DNA of 64,000 nucleotides, taken from NCBI GenBank assembly GCA_900317925.1, contig ONIQ01000009.1, positions 1-64,000 on the forward strand. Direction: 5' to 3'. Below the pieces are notes generated by a model, which was not told the origin of the DNA, ran no database searches, and saw nothing but the letters and a program-made list of their open reading frames with translations. Position 1 is the stretch's first letter, and every line of letters starts with the position of its first letter. This document shows positions 26,822 to 36,277 of this stretch, piece by piece. A program made the translations under genes and the position numbers. Origin of the DNA: an uncultured Bacteroidales bacterium. Its GTDB lineage: Bacteria > Bacteroidota > Bacteroidia > Bacteroidales > UBA932.

Positions 26822-28405
26822 ATGAAAAGAACCGTCTTGTTTTGGGCTGCCGCCCTGCTGATGGGCTGCGTGGCCGTCCTGCCTGCCGGGGCGCAGTCGA
26901 AAGGCTTCAAACTGGGCCAGTGGGTGGAAATCCACAACGCGTTGCTGAGGGAACTCAACCGGAACTACGTGGATACCCTTCCGCTGGACCGGATGCATCG
27001 CAAGGGGATTGAAGCGATGCTGGAGGAACTGGATCCTTATACGGAATACGTTCCGGAAGAGGACCAGGAGGACTTCCAGTTGATGATCGGGAAGACCTAT
27101 GGCGGCATCGGCGCCATCATCTTCAAGCCCGAAAAAGACGGGAATGTCATCATCAACGAACCCTACAAGGATTCGCCGGCCTATAAGAACGGACTGGTGT
27201 GCGGGGACGAAATCCTGGCCATCGACGGGGTCAGCACCCACGGACTTGAAACCAAGGAGTGCAGCGACCGGATGAAGGGAAAGCCCGGCACCGTGGTGAA
27301 GTTCCTGGTGAAAAAACTGCGCTCCGGGGATACCCTGGAGGTGGCGGTGACCCGCGAACGCATCCATCTGCCCGATGTGGAATATGCCGGCATCCTGGAG
27401 GACGGGAAGACGGGTTACATCTACCAGAGCGGCTTTACGGAGGGCGTTTCCGATGCGGTGAAAGCCGCGGTGAAGTCCCTGCGGGCCCAGGGCATGGAGC
27501 GCCTGGTGCTGGACCTGCGCAACAACGGGGGCGGCATCATGCAGGAAGCCGTGAAGATCGTCGGCTTCTTCGTCCCCAAAGGTTCCCTGGTGGTGAGCGC
27601 ACGTGGCCGCGATTCCCTGCAGACCCGTGAGTATCGGACCTCGTCCGATCCCATCGAACCCGACCTCCCCATCGTCGTGATGGTGAATGCCGGTTCGGCA
27701 TCGGCCTCCGAGATCGTGTCGGGTGCCCTGCAGGATTTGGACCGGGCAACGGTGATTGGTACGCGTACCTTCGGGAAAGGATTGGTACAGAGCATGGTAG
27801 CCTTACCGTACAACGGCCAGATGAAGGTGACCACGGCCAAGTACTACACCCCGAGCGGCCGCTGTGTGCAGAATGCCCCTGATTCCTTGACCCACGAATT
27901 TAAGACGGCCCACGGCCGTACGGTGCGCGATGGTGGCGGCATCACCCCGGATTACATCATCAAAGGCCACAATTACAGCCGGCTGACCTATTCGCTGGTG
28001 GTGAACGGCATTGTGGAACAATACACCCTGCAGTATGTGCGGAATCATCCCACCATCCCGGCCGTGGACGATTTCCACTTCACGGACTACGATGACTTTG
28101 TGACCTTCGCCATGGACAAGGAGTTCGACTACCGCTCATCGGCCCGGACCTACTTCGACCAGATGAAAAAAACGCTGGAGGAGGATGGCCTGGCGGAGAG
28201 CATGTCTGCCCAGCTGGAGGCCATGCAGAAAGCCCTGGAAATGGATAAGGAGACCTTCCTGCGCCTGAAGAAGGACGAGATTATCCCGTTCATCGAGGAA
28301 GAAATCGCCGTACGCTACTACTGGCAGGAAGCGGGAATCCGGGTGCGTCTGCGCTACGACGACCAGCTCCGCGAGGCCCTCACCAAGGCCCCGATTCAGT
28401 TCTAA
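26822..28405 (+). CDS. S41-family C-terminal processing protease (CtpA-like)
   Basis: Protein of 527 residues with an export signal; LLMGC (Cys16) could be a lipobox, or cleavage could follow AGA. A short N-terminal helical segment, a PDZ domain (about 85-165, FKPEKDGNVIINEPYKDSPA) and the S41 core follow. The catalytic serine is probably Ser294 in NAGSASASEIVSG, and the lysine is Lys319 in GTRTFGKGLVQS. These enzymes cleave exported proteins at non-polar C-termini in the periplasm. I moved the start from a TTG two codons upstream to the ATG at 26822. It probably shares the gpmI transcript. Confidence 0.93.
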   Translation: MKRTVLFWAAALLMGCVAVLPAGAQSKGFKLGQWVEIHNALLRELNRNYVDTLPLDRMHRKGIEAMLEELDPYTEYVPEEDQEDFQLMIGKTYGGIGAIIFKPEKDGNVIINEPYKDSPAYKNGLVCGDEILAIDGVSTHGLETKECSDRMKGKPGTVVKFLVKKLRSGDTLEVAVTRERIHLPDVEYAGILEDGKTGYIYQSGFTEGVSDAVKAAVKSLRAQGMERLVLDLRNNGGGIMQEAVKIVGFFVPKGSLVVSARGRDSLQTREYRTSSDPIEPDLPIVVMVNAGSASASEIVSGALQDLDRATVIGTRTFGKGLVQSMVALPYNGQMKVTTAKYYTPSGRCVQNAPDSLTHEFKTAHGRTVRDGGGITPDYIIKGHNYSRLTYSLVVNGIVEQYTLQYVRNHPTIPAVDDFHFTDYDDFVTFAMDKEFDYRSSARTYFDQMKKTLEEDGLAESMSAQLEAMQKALEMDKETFLRLKKDEIIPFIEEEIAVRYYWQEAGIRVRLRYDDQLREALTKAPIQF

Positions 28406-28437
28406 AAGAAAAATGTTCGGATTTTGAAAGAATTGCG

Positions 28438-28445
28438 TATATTTG
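28438..28445 (+). promoter_or_regulatory. Candidate -7 box for mscL
   Basis: TATATTTG fits TAnnTTTG and lies 37 bases before the mscL ATG, in a 77-base AT-rich gap after the protease gene. The -33 region is poor (TTC with a 19-base spacer), so this is a moderate call. No riboswitch or hairpin terminator is evident in the gap. Confidence 0.45.
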
Positions 28446-28482
28446 TAAGAGATATACGCTAACCCTTTAAATCCAATTTCTT

Positions 28483-28914
28483 ATGAAGAAGTTTCTGCAA
28501 GAGTTCAAGGAGTTTGCCATGAAAGGCAACGTGATGGACATGGCTGTGGGTGTCATCATCGGTGGTGCCTTTGGCAAAATTGTCTCCTCGCTGGTCAACG
28601 ACCTTTTGATGCCGCTCGTGGGCGCACTCATCGGTAACGTGGACTTCACGACGCTTTCCGCCACCCTGCGCCAGGCCGTTATGGATGGCGAGACGGTGGT
28701 GAAACCGGCGGTTGTCCTCCATTACGGTAACTTCATCCAGGTTACGGTAGATTTCCTGATTGTGGCCTTCTGCATCTTTGCCGTCATCAAGGGCATCAAT
28801 GCCATGAAGAAGAAAGAAGAACCGGCTCCTGCAGAGCCCGAGGCTCCCGCACCGAAACCGGACGATGTGGTTCTTCTGGAAGAAATCCGCGATCTGCTCA
28901 AGAAACAGAAATAA
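28483..28914 (+). CDS. mscL: Large-conductance mechanosensitive channel
   Basis: Inner-membrane pentameric channel of 143 residues that opens under membrane tension and protects against osmotic downshock. An N-terminal amphipathic helix ([20 protein letters not shown]), a TM1 glycine-rich pore helix ([19 protein letters not shown]), a periplasmic loop, TM2 ([17 protein letters not shown]) and a C-terminal helical bundle after an Ala/Pro/Glu linker are all present. Its stop and the next start form TAAATG. Confidence 0.96.
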   Translation: MKKFLQEFKEFAMKGNVMDMAVGVIIGGAFGKIVSSLVNDLLMPLVGALIGNVDFTTLSATLRQAVMDGETVVKPAVVLHYGNFIQVTVDFLIVAFCIFAVIKGINAMKKKEEPAPAEPEAPAPKPDDVVLLEEIRDLLKKQK

Positions 28915-31551
28915 ATGAAGAGGCTGTTTTTCGCGGCCGTGATTTCGCTGCTGTGCCTGGGCATGGCGGCGAAATCCGGTTATAAGCCCCGGGTAGAGGA
29001 CTTGTCTGCAGAAGGGCAGGCGATGCCGCGGTTCAGTTGGCGCATCGTTTCTACGGCTCCGGATGTGGTACAGGAAAGCTATCGGATTATCGTCTCCTCT
29101 TCCCGCCGGAATCTGCGGAAGGGCGTGGGCGATATCTGGGACTCCGGCGTGGTCGAAAGCCCGGAAAGCCGGTTTATTCCCTATGTGGGGCAACCCTTGA
29201 AGAGCAGGACCAAAGCCGTGTGGAAGGTGATATCCTATACCAACAAGGGGGTTGCGAAAAGCAGGCCGGCATGTCTGGAGGTAGCACTGAACGATGCTGC
29301 CGACTGGCAGGCCCGATGGATCGGGCTGACCCATCCGGGGGACAGCCTGAACGGTAAATCCCGGTTCCCGGCCCGGTATCTCCGGAAAGAATTCCGGCTG
29401 GGCCGCAGGGTGCGATCGGCCCGTCTGTATATCTGCGGCCTGGGCCTGTACGAGGCCTGGCTGAACGGGCGCGAGGTGGCGCCGGACCAGGTACTTTCTC
29501 CTACCCTGGCAGATTACAACAAGCACGTCTATTACAATAGTTTTGACGTTACCCCGCTGCTGCGCCGCGGTGAAAACGCCCTGGCCGTGGCCGTGGGAAG
29601 CGGCCGCTATGTCTCCCTGCGCAATCCCGGTAAGCCCTTCAACATCCCGAATATCCGGCACTATGGTTCCCCCGTGCTGCGCTGCCAGCTGGAGGTGACG
29701 TATCGGAATGGGCGTACGGAGGTGTTTGTATCGGACACCAGTTGGCAGGCGACCTGTGACGGCCCCATCCTTGCGAACAATGAGTTTGACGGCGAGATAT
29801 ACGATGCCAACCGTGAACTGGGCGCCTGGACCCGGGCGGGATATGATGGCCAGTGGGCTGCGGCCGAGGAACTTCCCGCGCCCAAAGGGGCGCTCGCTGC
29901 CCAACCCAATCCCAATATCGCCATCCAGGATATCGTCCGTCCGGTTTCCGTAACGGAAAAGGACGGGGGACGGTATATCATCGACATGGGACAGAACATG
30001 GTGGGATGGGCGGAAATCTCGGCCATCGGCCTGCAGAACGTCCCCGTGATGATGCGTTTTGCCGAGACCCTTACCGGGGACGGAGAACTCTATACCGCCA
30101 ATTTGCGCAGCGCCGAGGTGCGCGATCTGTATATCCCTGCCCGTAACGGCCGTTTTACCTGGGAGCCGACCTTTGTCTATCACGGCTTCCGCTATGTGGA
30201 AGTTGTGGGGACGCAGGATGTCCCGCAACTGGTGGGCAAGGTTTTCTACGACAGGATGGCCACAACCGGCCATTTCTCCTGCTCCAACGAGGTGATGAAC
30301 CAGGTTTATCGGAACGCCTTCTGGGGCATCCGCGGCAATTATCGGGGCATGCCTACCGATTGCCCGCAGCGCGACGAGCGCATGGGCTGGCTGGGCGACC
30401 GCACCACCGGCTGCTATGGCGAATCGTATCTGTTCGACAACCGCCAGCTCTATGCCAAATGGCTGCAGGATATTGCCGATTCGCAGGAACCTTCCGGCAG
30501 CCTGCCCAATGTGGTTCCGCGTTTCTACGACATCCTGGGCGACAATATGACCTGGCCGGCGGTCTTCCTGACGGCGGCCGATATGCTTTATACCCACTTT
30601 GGCGATGCGCAGCCCATCCGCGACCACTATCCGCAGATGAAACGTTGGCTGGCGCACATGAAGGAGCACTATGACCGCGACGGCATCCTTGAAAAAGACA
30701 TCTTTGGCGATTGGTGCATGCCGCCGGAATCCTTGGAGCTGATTCATTCCAAGGACCCTTCCCGCATCACGTCCGGCCCCTTGATGGCGACGGCCTTCTA
30801 TAGTTGGATGTGCCGGCTGATGGCCCGCTTTGCGGGGATTGTCGGCCAGGAGGAGGATATCCCGTTCTATGAAAACGAGGTGCGTTTGACGAATGCCGCC
30901 TTCAATCGGGAATACTGGCACGAGGAGGAAGGCTATTACGGCAATAACACCGTGACAGCCAACCTGTTGGCCTTGTGGCACGGGATTGCTCCGGAAGCGG
31001 TTCGCGACCGGGTGTTCGCCCACATCGTGGAGAAGACGGAGAAGGAGTGGGATGGCCACGTGAGCTGCGGGGTCATCGGCATCCAGCAGCTGATGCGGGT
31101 GCTCACCGAGTACGGCCGGCCCGATCTGGCGTTGAAGATTGCTTCCTCCGACACCTATCCTTCCTGGGGTTATATGGCCCGGAACGGGGCTACCACCATT
31201 TGGGAACTTTGGAACGGCAATACGGCCGATCCGTCCATGAATTCCGGCAACCATGTGATGATCCTGGGCGACCTGCTGACCTGGGAATACGCATACCTGG
31301 CGGGGATCCGGGCAGCGGCTCCCGGTTTCCGGAAGATCGAACTGCGGCCCTTGCCTATTCCGGGACTGGATTGGGTAAAGTGCTCGTATGAAAGCGGTTA
31401 CGGAACCATTGAAAGCAATTGGGAATGTGCCGACGGCCGGTTTATCTGGGAGATTACCATCCCGGCCAATACCACGGCAACGGTCTATCTGCCCGGCCAG
31501 GACCGGCCGCTGGAAAAGGGGTCGGGAACGCATCGTTTTATTGTAGATTGA
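28915..31551 (+). CDS. GH78 alpha-L-rhamnosidase
   Basis: Secreted protein of 878 residues that removes terminal alpha-L-rhamnose from pectin side chains or plant glycosides. Signal peptide about 1-19; an FN3-like domain; carbohydrate-binding beta domains (YICGLGLYEAWLNGREV; DNTSW-type VSDTSWQATCDGPI); then the (alpha/alpha)6 barrel. The GH78 acid motif MPTDCPQRDERMGWLGD and the base-containing ATTIWELWNG are both intact, and a C-terminal beta-sandwich ends the protein. It follows mscL without a gap, an unusual pairing. It is a canonical GH78, in contrast to the variant encoded at 36274-38448. Confidence 0.94.
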   Translation: MKRLFFAAVISLLCLGMAAKSGYKPRVEDLSAEGQAMPRFSWRIVSTAPDVVQESYRIIVSSSRRNLRKGVGDIWDSGVVESPESRFIPYVGQPLKSRTKAVWKVISYTNKGVAKSRPACLEVALNDAADWQARWIGLTHPGDSLNGKSRFPARYLRKEFRLGRRVRSARLYICGLGLYEAWLNGREVAPDQVLSPTLADYNKHVYYNSFDVTPLLRRGENALAVAVGSGRYVSLRNPGKPFNIPNIRHYGSPVLRCQLEVTYRNGRTEVFVSDTSWQATCDGPILANNEFDGEIYDANRELGAWTRAGYDGQWAAAEELPAPKGALAAQPNPNIAIQDIVRPVSVTEKDGGRYIIDMGQNMVGWAEISAIGLQNVPVMMRFAETLTGDGELYTANLRSAEVRDLYIPARNGRFTWEPTFVYHGFRYVEVVGTQDVPQLVGKVFYDRMATTGHFSCSNEVMNQVYRNAFWGIRGNYRGMPTDCPQRDERMGWLGDRTTGCYGESYLFDNRQLYAKWLQDIADSQEPSGSLPNVVPRFYDILGDNMTWPAVFLTAADMLYTHFGDAQPIRDHYPQMKRWLAHMKEHYDRDGILEKDIFGDWCMPPESLELIHSKDPSRITSGPLMATAFYSWMCRLMARFAGIVGQEEDIPFYENEVRLTNAAFNREYWHEEEGYYGNNTVTANLLALWHGIAPEAVRDRVFAHIVEKTEKEWDGHVSCGVIGIQQLMRVLTEYGRPDLALKIASSDTYPSWGYMARNGATTIWELWNGNTADPSMNSGNHVMILGDLLTWEYAYLAGIRAAAPGFRKIELRPLPIPGLDWVKCSYESGYGTIESNWECADGRFIWEITIPANTTATVYLPGQDRPLEKGSGTHRFIVD

Positions 31552-31555
31552 CAGG

Positions 31556-32494
31556 ATGGAAGGAACAGCAACAGTGGTAAAGAATGCCGGAAGCCATTAC
31601 CTGCTTTCGGCCCTGCCCGTCTGGGCGCCCTTCCCGGCCGTCCTGAAAGGGAAGATCCGTCTGAAAGGAGGGTCTTCTACCAACCCGGTGGCCGTGGGTG
31701 ACCGGGTGCGATGGTCCAGCGAGGGAGATCCTTCGCTGCAGGCCCCGGCGGTGATTTCGGAGGTGTTGGACCGGAAGAACTACGTGGTCCGGAAATCCAC
31801 GAACCTGTCGCGTACCTCGCATGTGATCGCAGCCAACATCGATCGGGCCTATCTGATTGTCACCTTGTACTTTCCGCAAATCAAACTGGCCTTTTTGGAC
31901 CGCCTTTTGGTCACGTGCGAGGTGTACGGCATCCCGGCAACGGTGGTCTTGAACAAGGTGGATCTGTACCGGGACGAGTGTGCCGATGAAATAGCCGATT
32001 TCCGGCGGATTTACGAGGGAGCGGGCTATCCGGTCATCGAAACCTCGGCCGTGACGAGGGAGGGTGTGGAGACGCTGCGGGCCGATATGGCTGGCAAAGT
32101 CATCCTCTTTTCCGGAGAGTCCGGCGTGGGAAAATCTTCCCTGGTCAAAGCCCTGGACCCCTCGTTGGATCCCAAGGTGGGCCGCATTTCGGATGTGCAT
32201 CTCCAGGGAAAGCACACCACCTCCCTGTATGAAATGTACCCGCTTTCGGGCGGAGGCTATGTGATTGATACGCCGGGGCTTCGCGGCTTCGGACTGGTGC
32301 ATCTGGAAAAAGAGGAGATTCCGCTGTATTTCCCGGAGATGCTCCGTGCCTCGCGCGCGTGTCGCTTTACCCCCTGTACGCATACCCACGAACCCGGCTG
32401 CGCCGTCAAGGCGGCGGTCGAGGCGGGAACCATCAGCGCGGAGCGCTACAATTCCTACCTGGGCATGCTGGAAGAAGACAAGAAATTCCGATGA
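31556..32494 (+). CDS. rsgA: Small ribosomal subunit biogenesis GTPase RsgA
   Basis: Circularly permuted GTPase of 312 residues that checks late 30S assembly. An N-terminal OB fold is followed by the permuted G motifs in the order G4 (LNKVDLY), G1 (SGESGVGKSSL) and G3 (IDTPGLRGFG). The C-terminal zinc-binding site CRFTPCTHTHEPGC is complete. It starts 4 bases after GH78, and its stop overlaps the MATE start as ATGA. Confidence 0.96.
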   Translation: MEGTATVVKNAGSHYLLSALPVWAPFPAVLKGKIRLKGGSSTNPVAVGDRVRWSSEGDPSLQAPAVISEVLDRKNYVVRKSTNLSRTSHVIAANIDRAYLIVTLYFPQIKLAFLDRLLVTCEVYGIPATVVLNKVDLYRDECADEIADFRRIYEGAGYPVIETSAVTREGVETLRADMAGKVILFSGESGVGKSSLVKALDPSLDPKVGRISDVHLQGKHTTSLYEMYPLSGGGYVIDTPGLRGFGLVHLEKEEIPLYFPEMLRASRACRFTPCTHTHEPGCAVKAAVEAGTISAERYNSYLGMLEEDKKFR

Positions 32495-33822
32495 AACCGC
32501 TCGACCGGGAAATCCTGCGCCTGGCCCTACCCAGCATCCTGGCCAATATTACCGTTCCCCTGGTGGGGATGGTGGACCTGGCCGTGGCGGGACACTTGGG
32601 TTCACCGGGCGAAGCGGCGACCCTGATTGGCGGGGTCTCGGTGGGAACCATGCTGTTCGACCTGCTGTACTGGAACTTCGGTTTCCTGCGTGTGGGGACG
32701 GGAGGCCTTACGGCCCAGGCCTATGGACGGGAAGACTGGCAGGGAACGCGGGTAATCCTGTTCCGCGGGGTGGTCCTGGCCTTGCTGATTGCCGCATTGA
32801 TTCTGGTGCTCCAATGGCCCTTTGTTCACCTGGCCCTGTATGTCACCCACGGTTCCGATGCCGTGCGCGAACTGGCCCTGCGCTACTTCTTCATCCGCAT
32901 CTGGGCTGCGCCGGCCACCCTTTCCCTGATGTCCATCAAGGGCTGGTTTATTGGGATGCAGGACACCGTCAGTTCCATGGCTACCGACCTGGTTGTCAAT
33001 GTGGTAAACATTGTCGCCAGCGTTATCCTGGGCCGCTGGATCGGCTTTGCCGGCATTGCCTGGGGAACGGTCATCGCCCAGTTCACCGGCCTGGCCTTTG
33101 CCGGGGTCCTGATTGCCCGCCGAATGCCACCCGGGAAGGGCGGCATCCGGCAGGCGGTATCGGGTGCGGATTTGGGGGCGTTTCTTACGATGAACGGAAA
33201 CCTGTTCGTCCGGTCGCTCTGCATGGTGGCCATCTATGTGGGATTCACCATGATATCGGCCCGGTACGGCGACCTGGTCCTGGCCGTCGGCGCCATTCTC
33301 ATGAAACTCCTGCTGCTGTTCTCGTTCTTTACCGATGGCTTTGCCTATGCGGCCGAAGCCCTGGTGGGGAAGTTTATCGGCCGTCGGGACATTCCGGCCG
33401 TGAAGATGACCGTCCGCCACGTCTTTGTCTGGAGCATGGGGGTTGGAATGTTTTTCGTGCTGGTTTACCTGTTCGGAAGCGATCCCGTTTTCCGGGTGTT
33501 GACATCTGACGCTCAGGTGGTTCATGCCGCCCGGCCGTTTTATTTCTGGCTTTTGCTGATGCCGCCCATCGGCTGCGCCGCCTTCACCTGGGATGGCGTC
33601 TTTGTGGGGGCGACGGCATCCCGTTCCCTGCGCAATTCCTTGGTCTGGGCCCTCGTCGCCTTCTTCGGGCTGTGGCTCTTTGGCTATGCGGTCCGGGGCG
33701 GTTCCCTCCTGCCGGAAGAGGCCCTGCACCTTTTGCTGGCGGCCTATTTCGCCCATCTGCTGGTGCGGACCCTCTATCTAACCGGGCGGTATAAAAGGAC
33801 GCTTTCGGCTATCGCGGCGTAA
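32491..33822 (+). CDS. MATE-family efflux transporter (DinF-like)
   Basis: Inner-membrane protein of 443 residues with about 12 hydrophobic segments in two MATE repeats ([20 protein letters not shown] at the front; [20 protein letters not shown] in the second half). MATE proteins export cationic drugs or metabolites against sodium or protons; DinF-type members are the closest impression. I placed the start at the ATG that overlaps the rsgA stop (ATGA); longer open frame upstream lies inside rsgA. Its last 14 bases overlap convergently with the GH95 gene. Confidence 0.92.
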   Translation: MKPLDREILRLALPSILANITVPLVGMVDLAVAGHLGSPGEAATLIGGVSVGTMLFDLLYWNFGFLRVGTGGLTAQAYGREDWQGTRVILFRGVVLALLIAALILVLQWPFVHLALYVTHGSDAVRELALRYFFIRIWAAPATLSLMSIKGWFIGMQDTVSSMATDLVVNVVNIVASVILGRWIGFAGIAWGTVIAQFTGLAFAGVLIARRMPPGKGGIRQAVSGADLGAFLTMNGNLFVRSLCMVAIYVGFTMISARYGDLVLAVGAILMKLLLLFSFFTDGFAYAAEALVGKFIGRRDIPAVKMTVRHVFVWSMGVGMFFVLVYLFGSDPVFRVLTSDAQVVHAARPFYFWLLLMPPIGCAAFTWDGVFVGATASRSLRNSLVWALVAFFGLWLFGYAVRGGSLLPEEALHLLLAAYFAHLLVRTLYLTGRYKRTLSAIAA

Positions 33823-36277
33823 GTGTATAGGAACGTCCTGCCCGGGCGGCAAAGGCGGTTTTCCAGAAGGCTCCGTCACGCGTGGAACGGGAGCGTACAC
33901 CATTCACTTTCAATGGTTTGGCAGACAGGACCGTGCAGGTTCCGTCCACTCCGGCGCGAACCGTTGCCGTGGTCAGCGTCCCCTTGTCCCAGTCGATATC
34001 TACCGTGTAGGCTCCCCGGCCGCGCAGGCCTTTGACGGAACCGCAGGGCCAGGCCGCCGGCAGGGCAGGGAGGAGGTGCAGGGCTCCCGTCTGGCTTTGG
34101 AGCAGCATCTCGCTCACCCCCGCAATGCTTCCGAAATTCCCGTCAATCTGGAAAGGCGGATGCGTATCGAACAAGTTGGGCAGGGTGGATTTATGCAGGA
34201 GCTCGCGGTACATCTTGTAGGCATGGTCACCATCCAGCAGGCGGGCCCAGAAGCAGATCTTCCAGGCTTTGCTCCATCCGGTACCGCCATCGCCGCGCAG
34301 TTCCAGGGTCTTGCGGGCTGCCACCGCCAGTTCTGGGGTGGTGACGGGCGACAGCTGCCGTCCGGGATAGAGCCCGTACAGGTGCGATACATGGCGGTGA
34401 TGCGGTTCGGTATCCATCCAGTCTTTGTACCACTCCATCAGGTTGCCGCGCGCGCCGATTTGCAGGGGATGCAGGTGGTCGCGGTAGTGCTGCCACCGTT
34501 TGCGCAGGTCGCGATCGGTGTCCAGCACCTGGCTGGCTTCGATGAGATTGTTGAACACGTCCCAACAAATTTCCAGGTCCATGGCGGTGCCGATGGTCAC
34601 GGCGCCGCGCCGCCCGTTGTCGTCCAGGAAGGCATTCTCGGGCGATGTGGCCGGGGCGGTGATGTACTCGCCGTCTTTTTCGATGAGCCAGTCCATCAGG
34701 AATTCACCGGCCCCTTTCATGAGCGGGTAGCCGGTTTCCCGCAGCCAGTCTTTGTCTTGTGTAAAGAGGTAATGGTCATAGACATGCTGGCAGACCCAGC
34801 CGCCGCCCATGGCCCAGTTGGCCCAGGAAGGGCTTCCTTTCTTGTTGCCCACAGGATTGGTCCGGGCCCAGATGTCACTGGTATGGTGCACCGTCCAACC
34901 GCCCATGCCATAGAAATCCCGGACGGTCCCGGCTCCATTTACGGCCCAGTGGCCCACGTAATTCAGGAAGGGTTTCGTGAGTTCGCTCAGGCCCAACGGT
35001 TCGGCGGGCCAGTAATTCATCTGGACGTTGATGTTCGTGTGTAGGTCGCTGCCCCAGGCGGGCCGGCGGTCTTTGTTCCAGATACCCTGGAGGTTGCACG
35101 GGACTTCGCTATCCTCGCGGGAGGAGGAAATGAGCAGGTAGCGGCCGAACTGGAAATACTGCATTTCCAGGAACGGATCGCCCTTCTCTACATCGTATGC
35201 TGCCACGCGCTGCGGAACGCTTATCACCGCCTCTCCCGCGGCCGGGCCCGAAGGCACCTCGTCGCAGGGAACTAGGGAATCAGACCCCAGGACCAGCGAA
35301 ACGCGGTTGAAAAGGGCCCCGAAATCGGCGGTGTGGGCCGCCAGGAGTTCATCGTAAGATTTCTGCCGTGCGGCATCCAGGAACGATGCAGCCAGCGCCG
35401 CCTCGTCCCGTCCCTGCGCATCCGGACGATGGTCAAACCCGTTGAAACTCGTGGCCGCGCTTACCAGCACCACGGCCTCGGTAGCGCCACTGACGTGGAT
35501 GCCCGGCGTGGTGTACAGCTGGCCATCGCACCGCACGCATTGGACGCGGAACTGATAGCGCATGCCTTTTTCTTCCGCCGTTCCTTTTACCCGTCCGCTC
35601 ACCACGAAAGAAGCGTCTCCCAGGCTCTCGATCTTACAGCCGTTCCACGGGGTACTGCCGTCCAGAACGAACTCCAATTTGCCTTTTTCGGAGGCTGTGA
35701 GCCGAAGGACCAGCACCCGGTTGGGATGGGAAACGAATACTTCACGGGTGTAGCGGACACCGTCCCGGGTGAAGGCGACGGTAGCTACGGCACGCGAGAG
35801 GTCCAGGGTCCGCGAATAATCGCTTATCCGGGCGGGCGCGGTGCCGGCCTTTTCCGTGCGTTTGCCGTTATAGGCGGCGTATTGGGATTGGTTCTCCTCT
35901 GCGCCGAAGGTCTGGTGCAGGTGCAGCGAGCCCAGGGGGAGGAAGGCCTCCGCATCCCGTCCCTGCAGGCCTTTGGCCAGTTCGTGCCCCAGGGCCCAGT
36001 CTTCGGCCAGCAAGGCCTTGCGGACATCGGCCAGCAGGGACCGCCCGTCGATGGGATCGGTATCGGCCCCGGTGCCACTCCACAGGGTGGCCTCGTTCAG
36101 GCGGATGAGCTCGTCGCCGATCCGTCCGTAAACCATGGCTCCCAGATGGCCGTTCCCCAGGGGAAGGGCCTCTTCGAAAACGTTGGCCGGCTGGTTGAAA
36201 ACCAAAACCGTCGGGTTTTGGGAAAAGGCGGCCTGGCAGGCGAGGAACGCCCCGGCGCAGAGGAGTATCTTTTTCAT
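33809..36277 (-). CDS. GH95 alpha-L-fucosidase-type enzyme
   Basis: Secreted protein of 822 residues (signal [14 protein letters not shown]). An N-terminal beta-sandwich begins [21 protein letters not shown], the GH95 opening; the (alpha/alpha)6 catalytic barrel includes [28 protein letters not shown] and [19 protein letters not shown], which hold the expected Asn, Glu and Asp catalytic residues; a C-terminal beta domain follows. GH95 inverts alpha-1,2-L-fucosides, and some members prefer L-galactose. It is the last gene of the carbohydrate operon and overlaps the upstream gene by 4 bases. Confidence 0.93.
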   Translation of the reverse strand: MKKILLCAGAFLACQAAFSQNPTVLVFNQPANVFEEALPLGNGHLGAMVYGRIGDELIRLNEATLWSGTGADTDPIDGRSLLADVRKALLAEDWALGHELAKGLQGRDAEAFLPLGSLHLHQTFGAEENQSQYAAYNGKRTEKAGTAPARISDYSRTLDLSRAVATVAFTRDGVRYTREVFVSHPNRVLVLRLTASEKGKLEFVLDGSTPWNGCKIESLGDASFVVSGRVKGTAEEKGMRYQFRVQCVRCDGQLYTTPGIHVSGATEAVVLVSAATSFNGFDHRPDAQGRDEAALAASFLDAARQKSYDELLAAHTADFGALFNRVSLVLGSDSLVPCDEVPSGPAAGEAVISVPQRVAAYDVEKGDPFLEMQYFQFGRYLLISSSREDSEVPCNLQGIWNKDRRPAWGSDLHTNINVQMNYWPAEPLGLSELTKPFLNYVGHWAVNGAGTVRDFYGMGGWTVHHTSDIWARTNPVGNKKGSPSWANWAMGGGWVCQHVYDHYLFTQDKDWLRETGYPLMKGAGEFLMDWLIEKDGEYITAPATSPENAFLDDNGRRGAVTIGTAMDLEICWDVFNNLIEASQVLDTDRDLRKRWQHYRDHLHPLQIGARGNLMEWYKDWMDTEPHHRHVSHLYGLYPGRQLSPVTTPELAVAARKTLELRGDGGTGWSKAWKICFWARLLDGDHAYKMYRELLHKSTLPNLFDTHPPFQIDGNFGSIAGVSEMLLQSQTGALHLLPALPAAWPCGSVKGLRGRGAYTVDIDWDKGTLTTATVRAGVDGTCTVLSAKPLKVNGVRSRSTRDGAFWKTAFAARAGRSYTLTPR

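Noticed and set aside
28406..28437. Intrinsic terminator after the S41 protease
   Set aside because: No stable GC stem followed by a T-run can be drawn in this AT-rich gap.
28459..31533. A 1024-codon open frame on the - strand
   Set aside because: It is antisense to mscL and the GH78 gene, with no plausible domain or ribosome-binding site. The same reasoning removes the long antisense frames at 4524-6632, 9657-11552 and 25421-27367.
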